Source: Rhizobium sp. 16-449-1b | GTDB lineage: Bacteria > Pseudomonadota > Alphaproteobacteria > Rhizobiales > Rhizobiaceae | DNA: 64,000 nucleotides | Direction of reading: 5' to 3' | Assembly: GCF_017741935.1 (NCBI RefSeq) | Contig: NZ_JAGHMH010000015.1 | Coordinates: forward strand, 62,001-126,000 | In this document: one piece after another, positions 18,162 to 26,590 of the stretch | Layout of the letters: each line of letters begins with the position of its first letter | Numbering within the stretch: position 1 is the first letter of the stretch | Position numbers and translations under genes: made by a program | The notes under the pieces: generated by a model | Seen by the model: only the letters and a program-made list of their open reading frames with translations | The model's database searches: none | What the model was told of the DNA's origin: nothing

Positions 18162-18912
18162 ATGAAACCGACCAATCTTCCCTCGCTCAATCACCTACGT
18201 GCTGTTTCCGCCCCTTAGGGAGTGAAACCTTTCCACGTCGGCATCATCATCGGCCCCGGCTTCGTGCCGATGGACATGGTGGGCGTACAAACAGTACTGG
18301 GCCTGATGCCGGCAGTGGAAATTCATCTCCTCTGGATATCTCAAGATTTGGTCGAGGGTTTCCCGAACTGGTGGACTAAACCAACCACAACCTTTGCCGA
18401 GCCCTGAAACGCTTGACGTGTTGGCGATTCCAATGCTGGCGCCAGAAGTGCAGAACGATCCCGAAGTGATCTCTCTCGTGGCAAACAAGGCAAGCTCCGC
18501 TCGCTTCAACATTGGTATCTGCAACGGCGTGTTGGCGTTTGGCGCGGCGGGCATTCTGAAGGACCGCTGCGTAACGGCGAGCCACAACGCGCTGCCGATC
18601 CTTGATCAACTTGGGGTACGCGAAACGATCCCAGCGGGAAACGGCGTTGCGGTGGATGGTAATCTTTATACCGCCGGGCCGGGGGTAGGTAGCTTCGAGG
18701 CCGCCTTTCTTGTTGTCGAGGCAGCTTTCGGCCGCAACGCAGCGCAACTGGCTGAGGTTATCATAGAATACGATCCCCACCCGATTTACGGTATGGGCGT
18801 TCCATCCAAGGCAGATCCGGCACTGGTTTCCCAATTCGAGGCCATCATGGAGCCGCTGGTAGTTGATTACCGCAGAGGCGCAGTAAGCAGCTTTAGGGCT
18901 TACGCCATGTAA
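18162..18912 (+). pseudogene. DJ-1/PfpI family protein, broken by an amber codon and a frameshift
   Basis: Reading from ATG 18162 (AAAGGACACGACTT upstream) gives MKPTNLPSLNHLRAVSAP, then TAG at 18216, then in the same frame GVKPFHVGIIIGPGFVPMDMVGVQTVLG, a DJ-1/PfpI start. The frame shifts near 18400 and continues as VANKAS...FNIGICNGVLAFGAAGIL-...TASHNALPILDQLG to 18912, including the nucleophile-elbow cysteine GICNG. The stop probably replaced a Gln codon. A remnant of a second copy lies at 32551. Family members act as amidases, isonitrile hydratases or glyoxalases; the neighbouring nitrilase makes isonitrile/nitrile metabolism plausible. Confidence 0.75.
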
Positions 18913-18962
18913 CGAGCGTTCCGAAGGCATCTTGAGATTGCACTAAGATTTAGCTCGCACAC

Positions 18963-19072
18963 TGCCGGCCGAGGTCGGTCGCCGCTTCCAGCGAACCCGT
19001 CACTCGCATATCCGGCAATCGGTGATCGAGCGGATTATGTACGACTGGTCGCCGCAGCAGATCGCCGGGCGC
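18963..19072 (+). pseudogene. IS30-like transposase remnant
   Basis: The translation ...AEVGRRFQRTRHSHIRQSV-ERIMYDWSPQQIAGR resembles the N-terminal part of IS30-family transposases (the WSPEQIAGRL motif). Nothing of the catalytic domain follows, so only a scrap survives. Confidence 0.45.
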
Positions 19073-19075
19073 TGA

Positions 19076-19290
19076 TCCTGCTGGGCGCGTTCGGCGCATT
19101 CGCTGGAGGTACCACTGGATACAGCGTCTATGAGATGAGGAAGATCGACGCAGTCTACACCGACGTAATCGCAAAGCGATAGCGCTGCGGCGACCGGCTT
19201 CGCGCGTGCCAACCGCTCCTTGCAGACAGCGCGCGCTGCCATCGGCGATCTGCTCATGTCCAGAAGCAGCGCCCTTAACGCCACGGCGGA
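19076..19290 (+). pseudogene. methyl-accepting chemotaxis protein 5' remnant
   Basis: LLGAFGAFAGGTTGYSVYEMRKIDAVYTDVIA, then after a frameshift at about 19180 AATGFARANRSLQTARAAIGDLLMSRS. This is the pattern of a first membrane helix and periplasmic four-helix sensor of a chemoreceptor. The signalling domain is absent. Call by pattern only. Confidence 0.4.
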
Positions 19291-19359
19291 AATGAGATCG
19301 CGGACGTCAGGGTATCGTTCATACGGTCCATAGACGGGGCGATTGCTGCGATGACATAG

Positions 19360-19501
19360 GACGCCAACCCGCCCAGAAGCGGATCATCGTAACGAGGATG
19401 GGCGGATACTTCTCAGCAAGCAATTTGGAGAAGCCGTCCCGGCCCGCGAAGATGGTGATCGCGAGCAACACGTATACGTAGCCCAGTTTCTTGCTGTTCA
19501 T
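19360..19501 (-). pseudogene. EamA/DMT transporter 5' fragment
   Basis: MNSKKLGYVYVLLAITIFAGRDGFSKLLAEKYPPILVTMIRF is the first helix and following loop of an EamA-family (drug/metabolite) transporter. Homology ends after about 45 residues, where the frame runs into unrelated sequence. Truncated remnant. Confidence 0.55.
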
Positions 19502-19521
19502 GTCGGTTTCATTGTCGCTAG

Positions 19522-20040
19522 CTAGGACGTGGACTCGCAAACTGAATTGATCCAAATTCTTGTCGCAACGAGTTTCAGTGCAGCAAGGTAATTGTCAGGG
19601 CGGCGGTCGTAGCGCGTGGCCAAGCCCCGCATGTGTTTGATACGATTGAAAAACCTCTCCACTTGATTTCGCTGCCTATAGACCCAGCGACTGAAGCTGA
19701 AGCTCTGCTTCCGATTTATCTTTGTTGGAATGTTAGCCCAAGCCTTGCGGCCTTTCACAAACGCTCGGATCGCGTCGGTGTCATAAGCTTTATCTGCAAG
19801 TAGCGTCGTGCCTGGTTCGATGTCAGAAATCAGCTTCTCAGCGACCGGAGCATCCGCAGCCTGGCCCGCTGTCAGCTCCATTCGTAACGGTCGGCCATCC
19901 GCATCGACCATGGCATGGATTTTGGTCGTCAGGCCGCCGCGCGAACGTCCCATGCAAGGATCGGTAGAGCCCCTTTTTTTGCGTTGGCACCATGCTGGTG
20001 AACGCGCACACACGGACGAGTCGATCATAACTATATCGCC
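19522..20040 (-). pseudogene. IS5-family transposase, C-terminal part
   Basis: DDE transposase fragment: MGRSRGGLTTKIHAMVDADGRPLRMELTAGQAADAP, LLADKAYDTDAIR and the C-terminal RNQVERFFNRIKHMRGLATRYDR motif (Y-x2-R-x3-E signature). The first part (MIDSSVCARSPAW-) is shifted relative to the usual MIDSSCVRVHQHG reading, and the A-rich run at about 19975 is a plausible second slip. These could be a programmed frameshift or decay. The upstream half of the IS is missing and the AraC gene abuts it directly, so the element is truncated and probably inactive. Confidence 0.75.
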
Positions 20041-20969
20041 GTCGTAACGCCTTGATACCGCTTCAAGAAGGTCGTCACCGCCAGACCCGGTGAAGCGCGT
20101 AAGCGGGCTATGTCGCGGGCCGGCGGTTCTCCAAAGTGGCGGCGATATTCGCGACTGAACTGCGTCGGGCTTTCGTAACCGACGCGCAAGGCGGCCGTCA
20201 TAACGTCGATGTGTTCTGCGAGCATAAGGCTGCGGGCGTCCTGAAGTCTGAGTTGCTTCTGGAACTGCAGCGGCGTCATCGCTGTCACGGCGCGAAAATG
20301 CTCGTGCAGGCTCGACGGACTCATTCCGACGTCCGCGGCTAGCCGCTCAATGCTGAACCTTTCCCTGAAGTTCTTGCTGATCCAGGCGATGGCGCGGCCT
20401 ACTTGGGCCACCCGTCCCTGATTAGCGGTGATATTGCGCATCCTCGCGCCGTCCAGGCCAGCGAGCAGGCGATACAGAATTTCCTGCTCGGCAAGCAGCG
20501 CAAGCACGGGCAGCGCTACCGGGTCGTCGAGCAGACGCAGCAGGCGTAGCGCCGCGTCGAGCAGACCGGCGCTGGCATCGGACACCGTCTTGCCGATGGG
20601 CGGTGATGTCGCATCCGGCGGCGGCGGCGGCACGCGCGACGACATCTCGCTCAGCATCACCGGATCGAAATCAAGGTAGAGGCAGAGATAAGGCTTTTCA
20701 GGGGTCGCCTCGATCACTTGGCCTGTGACAGGCAGGTCGTAGGTCACGACCCCATAGCGCCCCGGTGCATATCGGAACACGCAGTCGCCCAGCGTAACGT
20801 CTTTCCGTCCCTGCGCGACAAGGCACAGTTGCGGCCGGAAGACATTTGGCATCGGCATCGTCACGGTGGAGGATCGAACAAGCGTTACACGTTCGATGGG
20901 AGTGGGTTGAAAGCCGTCCTTGGTGACGTGTCGAGCAATTATTGTGGCAATTTCAGTCAGTGTTTCCAT
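20031..20969 (-). CDS. AraC-family transcriptional regulator
   Basis: A 312-residue regulator from ATG 20969. N-terminal AraC_N cupin-type domain (PQLCLVAQGRKDVTLGDCVFRYAPGRYGVVTYDLPVTGQV) and a C-terminal double HTH (FSIERLAADVGMSPSSLHEHFRAVTAMTPLQFQKQLRLQDAR...VGYESPTQFSREYRRHFG). Proteins of this subgroup commonly sit next to aldo/keto reductases or other oxidoreductases and control them. Here a divergent aldo/keto reductase gene starts 174 bp away, so it is the likely target. The C terminus ends in the IS5 junction but the HTH is complete. Confidence 0.9.
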   Translation of the reverse strand: METLTEIATIIARHVTKDGFQPTPIERVTLVRSSTVTMPMPNVFRPQLCLVAQGRKDVTLGDCVFRYAPGRYGVVTYDLPVTGQVIEATPEKPYLCLYLDFDPVMLSEMSSRVPPPPPDATSPPIGKTVSDASAGLLDAALRLLRLLDDPVALPVLALLAEQEILYRLLAGLDGARMRNITANQGRVAQVGRAIAWISKNFRERFSIERLAADVGMSPSSLHEHFRAVTAMTPLQFQKQLRLQDARSLMLAEHIDVMTAALRVGYESPTQFSREYRRHFGEPPARDIARLRASPGLAVTTFLKRYQGVTTAI

Positions 20970-21142
20970 GGACCCGACCATCGCACAAGCTCGGAGGGGC
21001 GGCAACGCGAACTCCGCATGTTCTGGAGGATCAGGCAGTAATCTCGGCGCATCAGGCTAACGGTACGGCGTCGTTGCATATCAGAGTGTCAGCGGCAATT
21101 GGGTTACCGTAAACCTGGCCGCAGAATAAGTATGGAGCAAAT

Positions 21143-22102
21143 ATGTCAATCAACAATTTCAAGATACCCGCGGTCGCACTAGGCACCTGGGCCTGGGGCG
21201 ACAGCGGCGAGATCGGCGACGGCTACTTCGGCAGCAGTCTCACTCATGCTGAGCTGGAAGAGGTCGCGGACAAGGCGCGTGCAGCCGGCTTCACCCTATG
21301 GGACACCGCTGTCGTTTATGGCATGGGCCATTCAGAGACTGTACTCGGGCAAGTCCTGAAGCGCTTCGCGCGTAGAGATTACCAGCTATCAACCAAGTTC
21401 ACCCCGCAGGCCGCGGGAAGCGGCGAGAATCCAATGGCGGACATGCTGGAGCAGAGCCTGACGCGCCTCGGCACCGATTACATCGACCTCTACTGGATTC
21501 ACAACCCGGCCGATGTGGCGCGTTGGACGCCTCACCTGATTCCGTTGCTGAAGAGCGGAAAGGTCAAACATGTCGGCGTCTCGAACCACAACCTGAGCGA
21601 AATTGAACTCGCCGACCGGATTCTCGGGGAAGCCGGGTATCGAGTCGAAGCCATCCAGAACCACTACAGCCTGCTTTATCGAAGGTCCGAGGATGCCGGT
21701 ATCCTCGACTACAGTCGCAACCGTGGCGTTCCGTTCTTCGCCTATATGGTGCTCGAACAGGGCGCGCTAAACGGCAAATACGGTCCGGAGAACCCGCTGC
21801 CTGAAGGCACCAACCGGGCAAAGGCCTATAATGGCATGCTGCCTCAACTGAAGGCCATGACAGACAAGCTCGCCTAGATCGGCGAGACCCACGGTGCCGC
21901 AGCTCCTGACGTCGCGACGGCCTGGGCGATTGCCAAGGGTACAACGCCGATCATCGGCATCACCAGGCCCAGTTATATCGATGGCCTGGTGCGGGCCAGC
22001 AGCATCACGCTCACTGGCGACGAAATCGCGGAACTGGAAGCCCTCGCCGATGCCGCCAACGTCAACACCCGTGGCTGGTGGGAAAAGGATATGGTAACCT
22101 GA
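21143..22102 (+). pseudogene. aldo/keto reductase interrupted by an in-frame TAG
   Basis: The NADPH-dependent aldo/keto reductase reading is intact over residues 1-244 (LGTWAWGDSGEIGDG, FTLWDTAVVYGMGHSE, LDYSRNRGVPFFAYMVLEQG). TAG occurs at 21875-21877. The same frame then continues with convincing family sequence (IGETHGAAAPDVATAWAIAKGTTPIIGITRPSYIDGL...GWWEKDMV) to a TGA at 22100. The amber most simply replaces Gln (DKLA-Q-IGETHG). The cofactor-binding GITRP region lies after the stop, so an unsuppressed product would be inactive. Divergent from the AraC gene. Confidence 0.85.
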
Positions 22103-22262
22103 AGCTCCGCAATAGCGACACTCCGTGGAATATGGAGTGTGGCAGGCGACCATCTCGATCTTCAGAAGGTCGCCTGCCTCCCGTCATCGAGCAAGTGCTC
22201 CAGAACGGGCGGGGCAACTTGCAAGTTCCGCACCGAGGCGCGCCGAATTCACTGGCCTCCAG

Positions 22263-22769
22263 TCAGCCCATCTCGGCCCAGGCTACCGCGTCGGCGCCTG
22301 CGGGGATCCGCACGGGGCTGGAAGGATCGTTCACCGCAAACCATATGGCTTCGGCGACATCCTTCGGATGTGTGACCGGTCCTGGTTCGCTGAAAGTGGC
22401 CATGAAGCCCTTGACTAGATCGGTATAGGCCTCGTGGTCGAGGCCCTGCATGCGAGACCCGCCATTCTCTGCGAAGCGGGTCTCGGGCGCCCGGCCCGGA
22501 ATCACCAGGTGCGCGCGCACGCCAAACTGTGCAAGTTCCAGCGCGATCGACTCGGTGAAGGCATTCACCGCCGCTTTGCTCGCCGTGTACGCCGCGATCA
22601 GCGGGAGCGCCCGCAGCGTCACGGCGGACGTCACGTTGACGACCACCCCGGACAGGCGTTCCCTGAACTGGAGCAACACCGCCTGTGTCATTGCCATCGT
22701 GCCGCTCGGCAACGCTGATATCGGCCACAGATTCGAACTCAATGTTTCAAGCCGCGTACTGTTGGTCAA
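22263..22769 (-). pseudogene. short-chain dehydrogenase, N-terminally truncated
   Basis: The C-terminal two-thirds of a classical SDR: VVVNVTSAVTLRALPLIAAYTASKAAVNAFTESIALELAQFGVRAHLVIPG, with the catalytic YxxxK (YTASK). The N-terminal Rossmann glycine motif and NNAG are absent, and the sequence before SNLWPISA does not look like an SDR. The cofactor site is missing, so the gene is treated as a remnant. Confidence 0.65.
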
Positions 22770-22833
22770 TACCGAAGCTGACGCAGATCCGATGTCATAT
22801 CTGAGGATCGTCGCGTTTCGGCCCCCTGTTTAG

Positions 22834-23295
22834 ATGCTATTGATTTCAGTATCACGCATCTGTTCTTTCCCTCGCGTGGACGCCGACGGTGTACTCAGTT
22901 CACGACTCCTCGAATGGCGCAAATCGATCGTCAGGTTCCATTCCGAAGACCTCTTCCTGTATCATCAGCTGCTGGACTACTCGCATGCTCCGAACAGCGA
23001 CGCGATGGTGATATTCAATCTCGGCAACATGGCGCGGCCGTTTTTCGAGGGCTACGTGGCGTTCAAGTTTCTCGAATTCGGCTCGATGGACAACCCTCTA
23101 TCGTCGCTGATTCTGGACCCCGTGAAGCGTGAACTGGCGCGCAAGTTCATGCATCACTACTCGCACACGCATTCGCACGGAGGAGGCATGAAGCTGCCTG
23201 ACATGGCGGAGGCGAGGAAGGCCGTGACGGCTATCCTCGAAGGTATCGAAAGGCACAACCCCGTTCATTTCGCAGCGCTCCGCGACGCCGCCTGA
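22834..23295 (+). pseudogene. C-terminal fragment of an AAA_13-type ATPase
   Basis: Residues such as FHSEDLFLYHQLLDYSHAPN, LGNMARPFFEGYVAFKF, LDPVKRELARKFMHHYSHTHSH resemble the C-terminal part of large AAA_13 ATPases (the RloC/PrrC-like group), which end in a histidine-rich HxHSH motif. Walker motifs are missing, and the upstream DNA belongs to the SDR remnant. Hence a 3' fragment, perhaps of a former defence gene. Confidence 0.5.
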
Positions 23296-23326
23296 CGCAC
23301 ATGTCGGACAGCGTCTATGCCTTCCG

Positions 23327-24721
23327 TCACGTCTCGATCGCCCTCTCTATAGCAGCCGCCACCGCAAGGAGAAGCCGATCGCTTCCTGACACTGAATCGA
23401 GCGCCAATCCGACGGGGAGGCCGTCCTTTGTAAATCCGACAGGGAGGCTTACCCCGGGTATCCCGGCGAGACTTCCCGGACCGGTGTTACGAACGACAGT
23501 GCTGAAAGTCGGCAGCGCTCGCCCGTTGAGCACCACGAAGTTGTCCTGACCGATCAGCGGAGCAGGCAGCGGAGTTGTCGGAAAGACGACTGCGTCAAGC
23601 CCATTCCTTGAAAAACAATCTTGATATGCTTGGACTAGCTTCGGTCTGTCGCCGCGTATCGCAGCCTCGTACGCCGCCTTTGGCACAGCTCCCGACTTGT
23701 CGGCGACAGCCTTGACGACAGCCGCGACGTCAGGGCTCGAGGCTTGGCGTGCTACACGATCGAACGAGAAATTAAGACCCTGTGATGCCAGATAGCTATC
23801 TATGGCACCGGGCATTTCGTGTAGCGCGACAGTGAACCCCGCAGAAGCGTCCAGCTCGGCGACTCGGTGGAGGTCGACCTCGATGAAAGTAACCCCAGCA
23901 CGCTCAAGCTTTGCAAGCGTTTCCTCGCAGAGACGTCCGGTCTCGTAGTCTAGGTCTTGCCAGAAATGGCCGCGGGGGACACCCAGCCTAACGTCTCGCA
24001 GGCTTCGGTAGGGCGGAAGCGAACGGTCTCCGGTGACGACGGCATCCAGAAGGTACAGGTCTTCCACCGATCTCGCGATTGGCCCGGGTGTGTCGCGAGT
24101 ACCGGAGATTGGTACGATCCCCCCTCCGGGCCAGCGTCCGGCCGTTGGTCGATACCCAGTGACGCCACAGAATGACGCCGGCACGCGAACGGAGCCTCCC
24201 GTGTCCGTCCCGATGCTGGCCGGAACGATCCTGGCTGCTACGGCCGCACCTGAACCACCGCTCGATCCACCAGGAACTCGATCCATGTCGTAGGGATTTC
24301 TGACCGCGCCGAAAGCCTTATTATTGGACGTAATGCCCAGGGCGAGCTCGTGCATACCGACTTTCCCGAACACGATCGCCCCGGCATAGAGCAAGGCCTC
24401 GACCACCGGAGCGTCTACACGTGGCCGATGTTCTCTGAGCACCGGGGTTCCTGCAGTTGTCGTATAACCGACGGCGTCAATATTGTCTTTCAGGGCGATC
24501 GGAACTCCGTGGAGCGGTCCCAAGTTATGTCCGGCTGCCTTCACGCGGTCAGCTTCGCGAGCGGCATTTAAGATCCGTTCGGGGTCTAGCGAAACAAAGG
24601 CGTTCAAGCCCTGTTGATCTCGGGATCGAGATAGGAGAGAGCCCACCAATTGCTCGGAGGTAATATCGCCATCCCTGATGGCCGCCACCGATTGAGTCAG
24701 CCCTAAGTCAAATAATTCCAT
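23327..24721 (-). CDS. amidase (amidase-signature family)
   Basis: A 464-residue amidase hydrolysing a carboxamide to acid and ammonia. The Ser-cisSer-Lys triad is present: K78 (ALKDN), S153 (PGGSSGGSG) and S177 (GTDTGGSVRVPA). The overall pattern resembles mandelamide/indoleacetamide-type amidases. It is last in a minus-strand group after the ABC importer and the LuxR regulator (79 bp gap from the latter), which supports import and hydrolysis of an amide. With the nitrilase it may cover both routes from nitrile-derived compounds. Substrate not deducible. Confidence 0.9.
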   Translation of the reverse strand: MELFDLGLTQSVAAIRDGDITSEQLVGSLLSRSRDQQGLNAFVSLDPERILNAAREADRVKAAGHNLGPLHGVPIALKDNIDAVGYTTTAGTPVLREHRPRVDAPVVEALLYAGAIVFGKVGMHELALGITSNNKAFGAVRNPYDMDRVPGGSSGGSGAAVAARIVPASIGTDTGGSVRVPASFCGVTGYRPTAGRWPGGGIVPISGTRDTPGPIARSVEDLYLLDAVVTGDRSLPPYRSLRDVRLGVPRGHFWQDLDYETGRLCEETLAKLERAGVTFIEVDLHRVAELDASAGFTVALHEMPGAIDSYLASQGLNFSFDRVARQASSPDVAAVVKAVADKSGAVPKAAYEAAIRGDRPKLVQAYQDCFSRNGLDAVVFPTTPLPAPLIGQDNFVVLNGRALPTFSTVVRNTGPGSLAGIPGVSLPVGFTKDGLPVGLALDSVSGSDRLLLAVAAAIERAIET

Positions 24722-24800
24722 CGTGTCCGCACCAAAGTCATTGCTTTTGCTTCATTAAAGCGTCTCGACAGTGGTGTTTCCATCGACAGAAATGCGGATG

Positions 24801-25532
24801 CTAGGAGTCGAGACGTCCATGGACCACCAGCATAGCGAGCTCGGCGCGGTTCGAGCAGCCGTTTTTCTCCATAGCCTTGTTAATGTGGGTTCGAACGGTG
24901 CTGAATGATATCCCGAGAAGGCGGGCGATATCGCGATCGGTACATCCTCTTGCGATTAGCGCGATGACGTCGGCCTCCCGCTGCGTGAGATTCTCGTATC
25001 CCTTGAACGAGCGGACGAAGGAGCGCTTTAGAAACGGTTCAAGCGCGTTCAGAAGCCCAACCTCCCTTTCGCCAAACTCCGGCCTATCGGGAGCTCGCCA
25101 GATGCGAAGATCCCGCAAGTGCCGCATGCCGTCGAAGACGAACATGTTCACTCCCCGGTCAAGGCCGTCGACCCGGAGGAAGTCATTGTAGAACTCGGTC
25201 TTCAGCAACTCGTCGCGAGATATGACTTCATCAACTAGCGTCGCAGCGCGCCTTTTGCGAAGGTGCTCGGTCATCGGGTCTCGGAATTGGAAATAGGTCT
25301 CGTAACGCTCCATGTTGGAGGCGTCCATGTTGAAGGAAATGCTCTTCTCATATCGAGAAGTTTTGTCGGACCATTTATACGAGGCGGCAAAGTCCGCTCG
25401 CAGAAGCCGTACTATAGCCTGCAGAAGATCCGGCTCCATGTCTGAGCGCGCTTCCTGTCTTACCAGGTCAGAGACGATGTTTCCAAAGAGCTGAAGCTCA
25501 CCGCTCGAAAGGTCGCGTATTTGACTCGTCAT
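24801..25532 (-). CDS. LuxR-family transcriptional regulator
   Basis: An N-terminal sensory part (about 1-165, with autoinducer-domain-like aromatic pattern FQFRDPMTEHLRKRR and FYNDFLRVDGLDRGVNMFVF) and a C-terminal GerE HTH (LTQREADVIALIARGCTDRDIARLLGISFSTVRTHINKAMEKNGCSNRAELAM). The ATG at 25532 is preferred; an upstream start at 25565 is possible. Lying between the amidase and the importer on the same strand, it probably controls one or both. Similar regulators act on amide or nitrile clusters, though the ligand is unknown. Confidence 0.85.
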   Translation of the reverse strand: MTSQIRDLSSGELQLFGNIVSDLVRQEARSDMEPDLLQAIVRLLRADFAASYKWSDKTSRYEKSISFNMDASNMERYETYFQFRDPMTEHLRKRRAATLVDEVISRDELLKTEFYNDFLRVDGLDRGVNMFVFDGMRHLRDLRIWRAPDRPEFGEREVGLLNALEPFLKRSFVRSFKGYENLTQREADVIALIARGCTDRDIARLLGISFSTVRTHINKAMEKNGCSNRAELAMLVVHGRLDS

Positions 25533-25825
25533 TGATTTCCTCGCGGTAGAATAATCAACTGACAAAGCAATTTACATACCAAACAGATGCTAGAGCGACA
25601 AGGTTGGAATGACCGCACAACACATTGAAAGACCGAAGTTAATCCGGGGAAGGATGCGTCGGGCGCTCGCGCCTTGGCCAATATCTCAGCGACATTCACA
25701 ATCAGAGTGAGGTTTTTTTGGCCGTCCTACTGCTGCCGCTCAAATTGCGGAAAGGCGATGAAAAGGGCCTGGAAAGTGCGGTCGAGCAGACACCGTCTCT
25801 CCGAGAAAGAGGCGGTGGAGTGTCA
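25533..25825. promoter_or_regulatory. intergenic region before the LuxR gene
   Basis: About 290 bp with no gene; it must hold the LuxR promoter (minus strand) and the 3' end of the importer operon. No clear terminator or operator stood out. Confidence 0.3.
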
Positions 25826-26590
25826 CTAGATATGAAGATGCTCTACAATATCCGCGCGTGATATCTGCGCTCTGGTGCCAGTCAGGACTACCGTTCCCTG
25901 GTCCATAACGAGATAGCTGTCAGCAACCAGATTGGCGAAGGCGAGGTTCTGCTCAACGACGACAAAAGCCGTGCCCCGCTGTTTCCAGGAGTTGATCAGC
26001 TCTGCCATCTTCAGGATGTTTTCCCATTGGACGCCTTCGCTTGGCTCGTCAAGAAGCACGATCGGTCTTCCTTCCGACAGCGTCCGCGTGAAAGCAAGTA
26101 TCTTTTTCTCGCCGCCGCTGAGCGTTCCGGCCTGCTGACGAAGCCGATCTGCGAGTATGGGGAACACTGCAAAGAATGGCTCGAAAACATCCAGCTTCCT
26201 ACTACCCGACATCAGGGTCAGGTTGTCGTGGACGGTGAGCCCATCGAAAACGGGGCGCTCCTGCGGGCAATAGCTCATTCTGCGAGGCCGCGGCTTGCTC
26301 CAGCCGCCGCTGGCTGATGCCTTTCCGTCGGCGACGATCTCGCCCCTTTGCTGTTGGATGGTGCCGAAGAGGGTCTTTACCAGTGTGGTTTTACCTACGC
26401 CGTTCCGGCCGACCACGCAAAGGCTCTCGCCCACCGCGATCTTGCCCTCAAGGTCATGAATGACCATCGTCTCGTTGTATCCAGCGGTTAGACCACGAAA
26501 CTCCAGGGCGGTTCGATCCCGGTGCGAGTAGCCGACGGCAGGCGGCTGCTCGACTAAATCTTCGTTGCCGACAGCTGCTTTCTCGCTCAC
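25826..26590 (-). CDS. branched-chain/amide-type ABC transporter ATPase, LivF-like
   Basis: Second ATPase of a HAAT-family importer. Walker A is GRNGVGKTT, the signature is LSGGEKKI, and Walker B is PIVLLDEPSEG followed by the switch-like VVVEQN. At 254 residues it is slightly longer than typical LivF because of an N-terminal tail. It overlaps the LivM-LivG gene by 4 bp, so the two are coupled. The UrtE/FmdF-like branch is a possible subtype given the neighbouring amidase. Confidence 0.88.
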   Translation of the reverse strand: MSEKAAVGNEDLVEQPPAVGYSHRDRTALEFRGLTAGYNETMVIHDLEGKIAVGESLCVVGRNGVGKTTLVKTLFGTIQQQRGEIVADGKASASGGWSKPRPRRMSYCPQERPVFDGLTVHDNLTLMSGSRKLDVFEPFFAVFPILADRLRQQAGTLSGGEKKILAFTRTLSEGRPIVLLDEPSEGVQWENILKMAELINSWKQRGTAFVVVEQNLAFANLVADSYLVMDQGTVVLTGTRAQISRADIVEHLHI

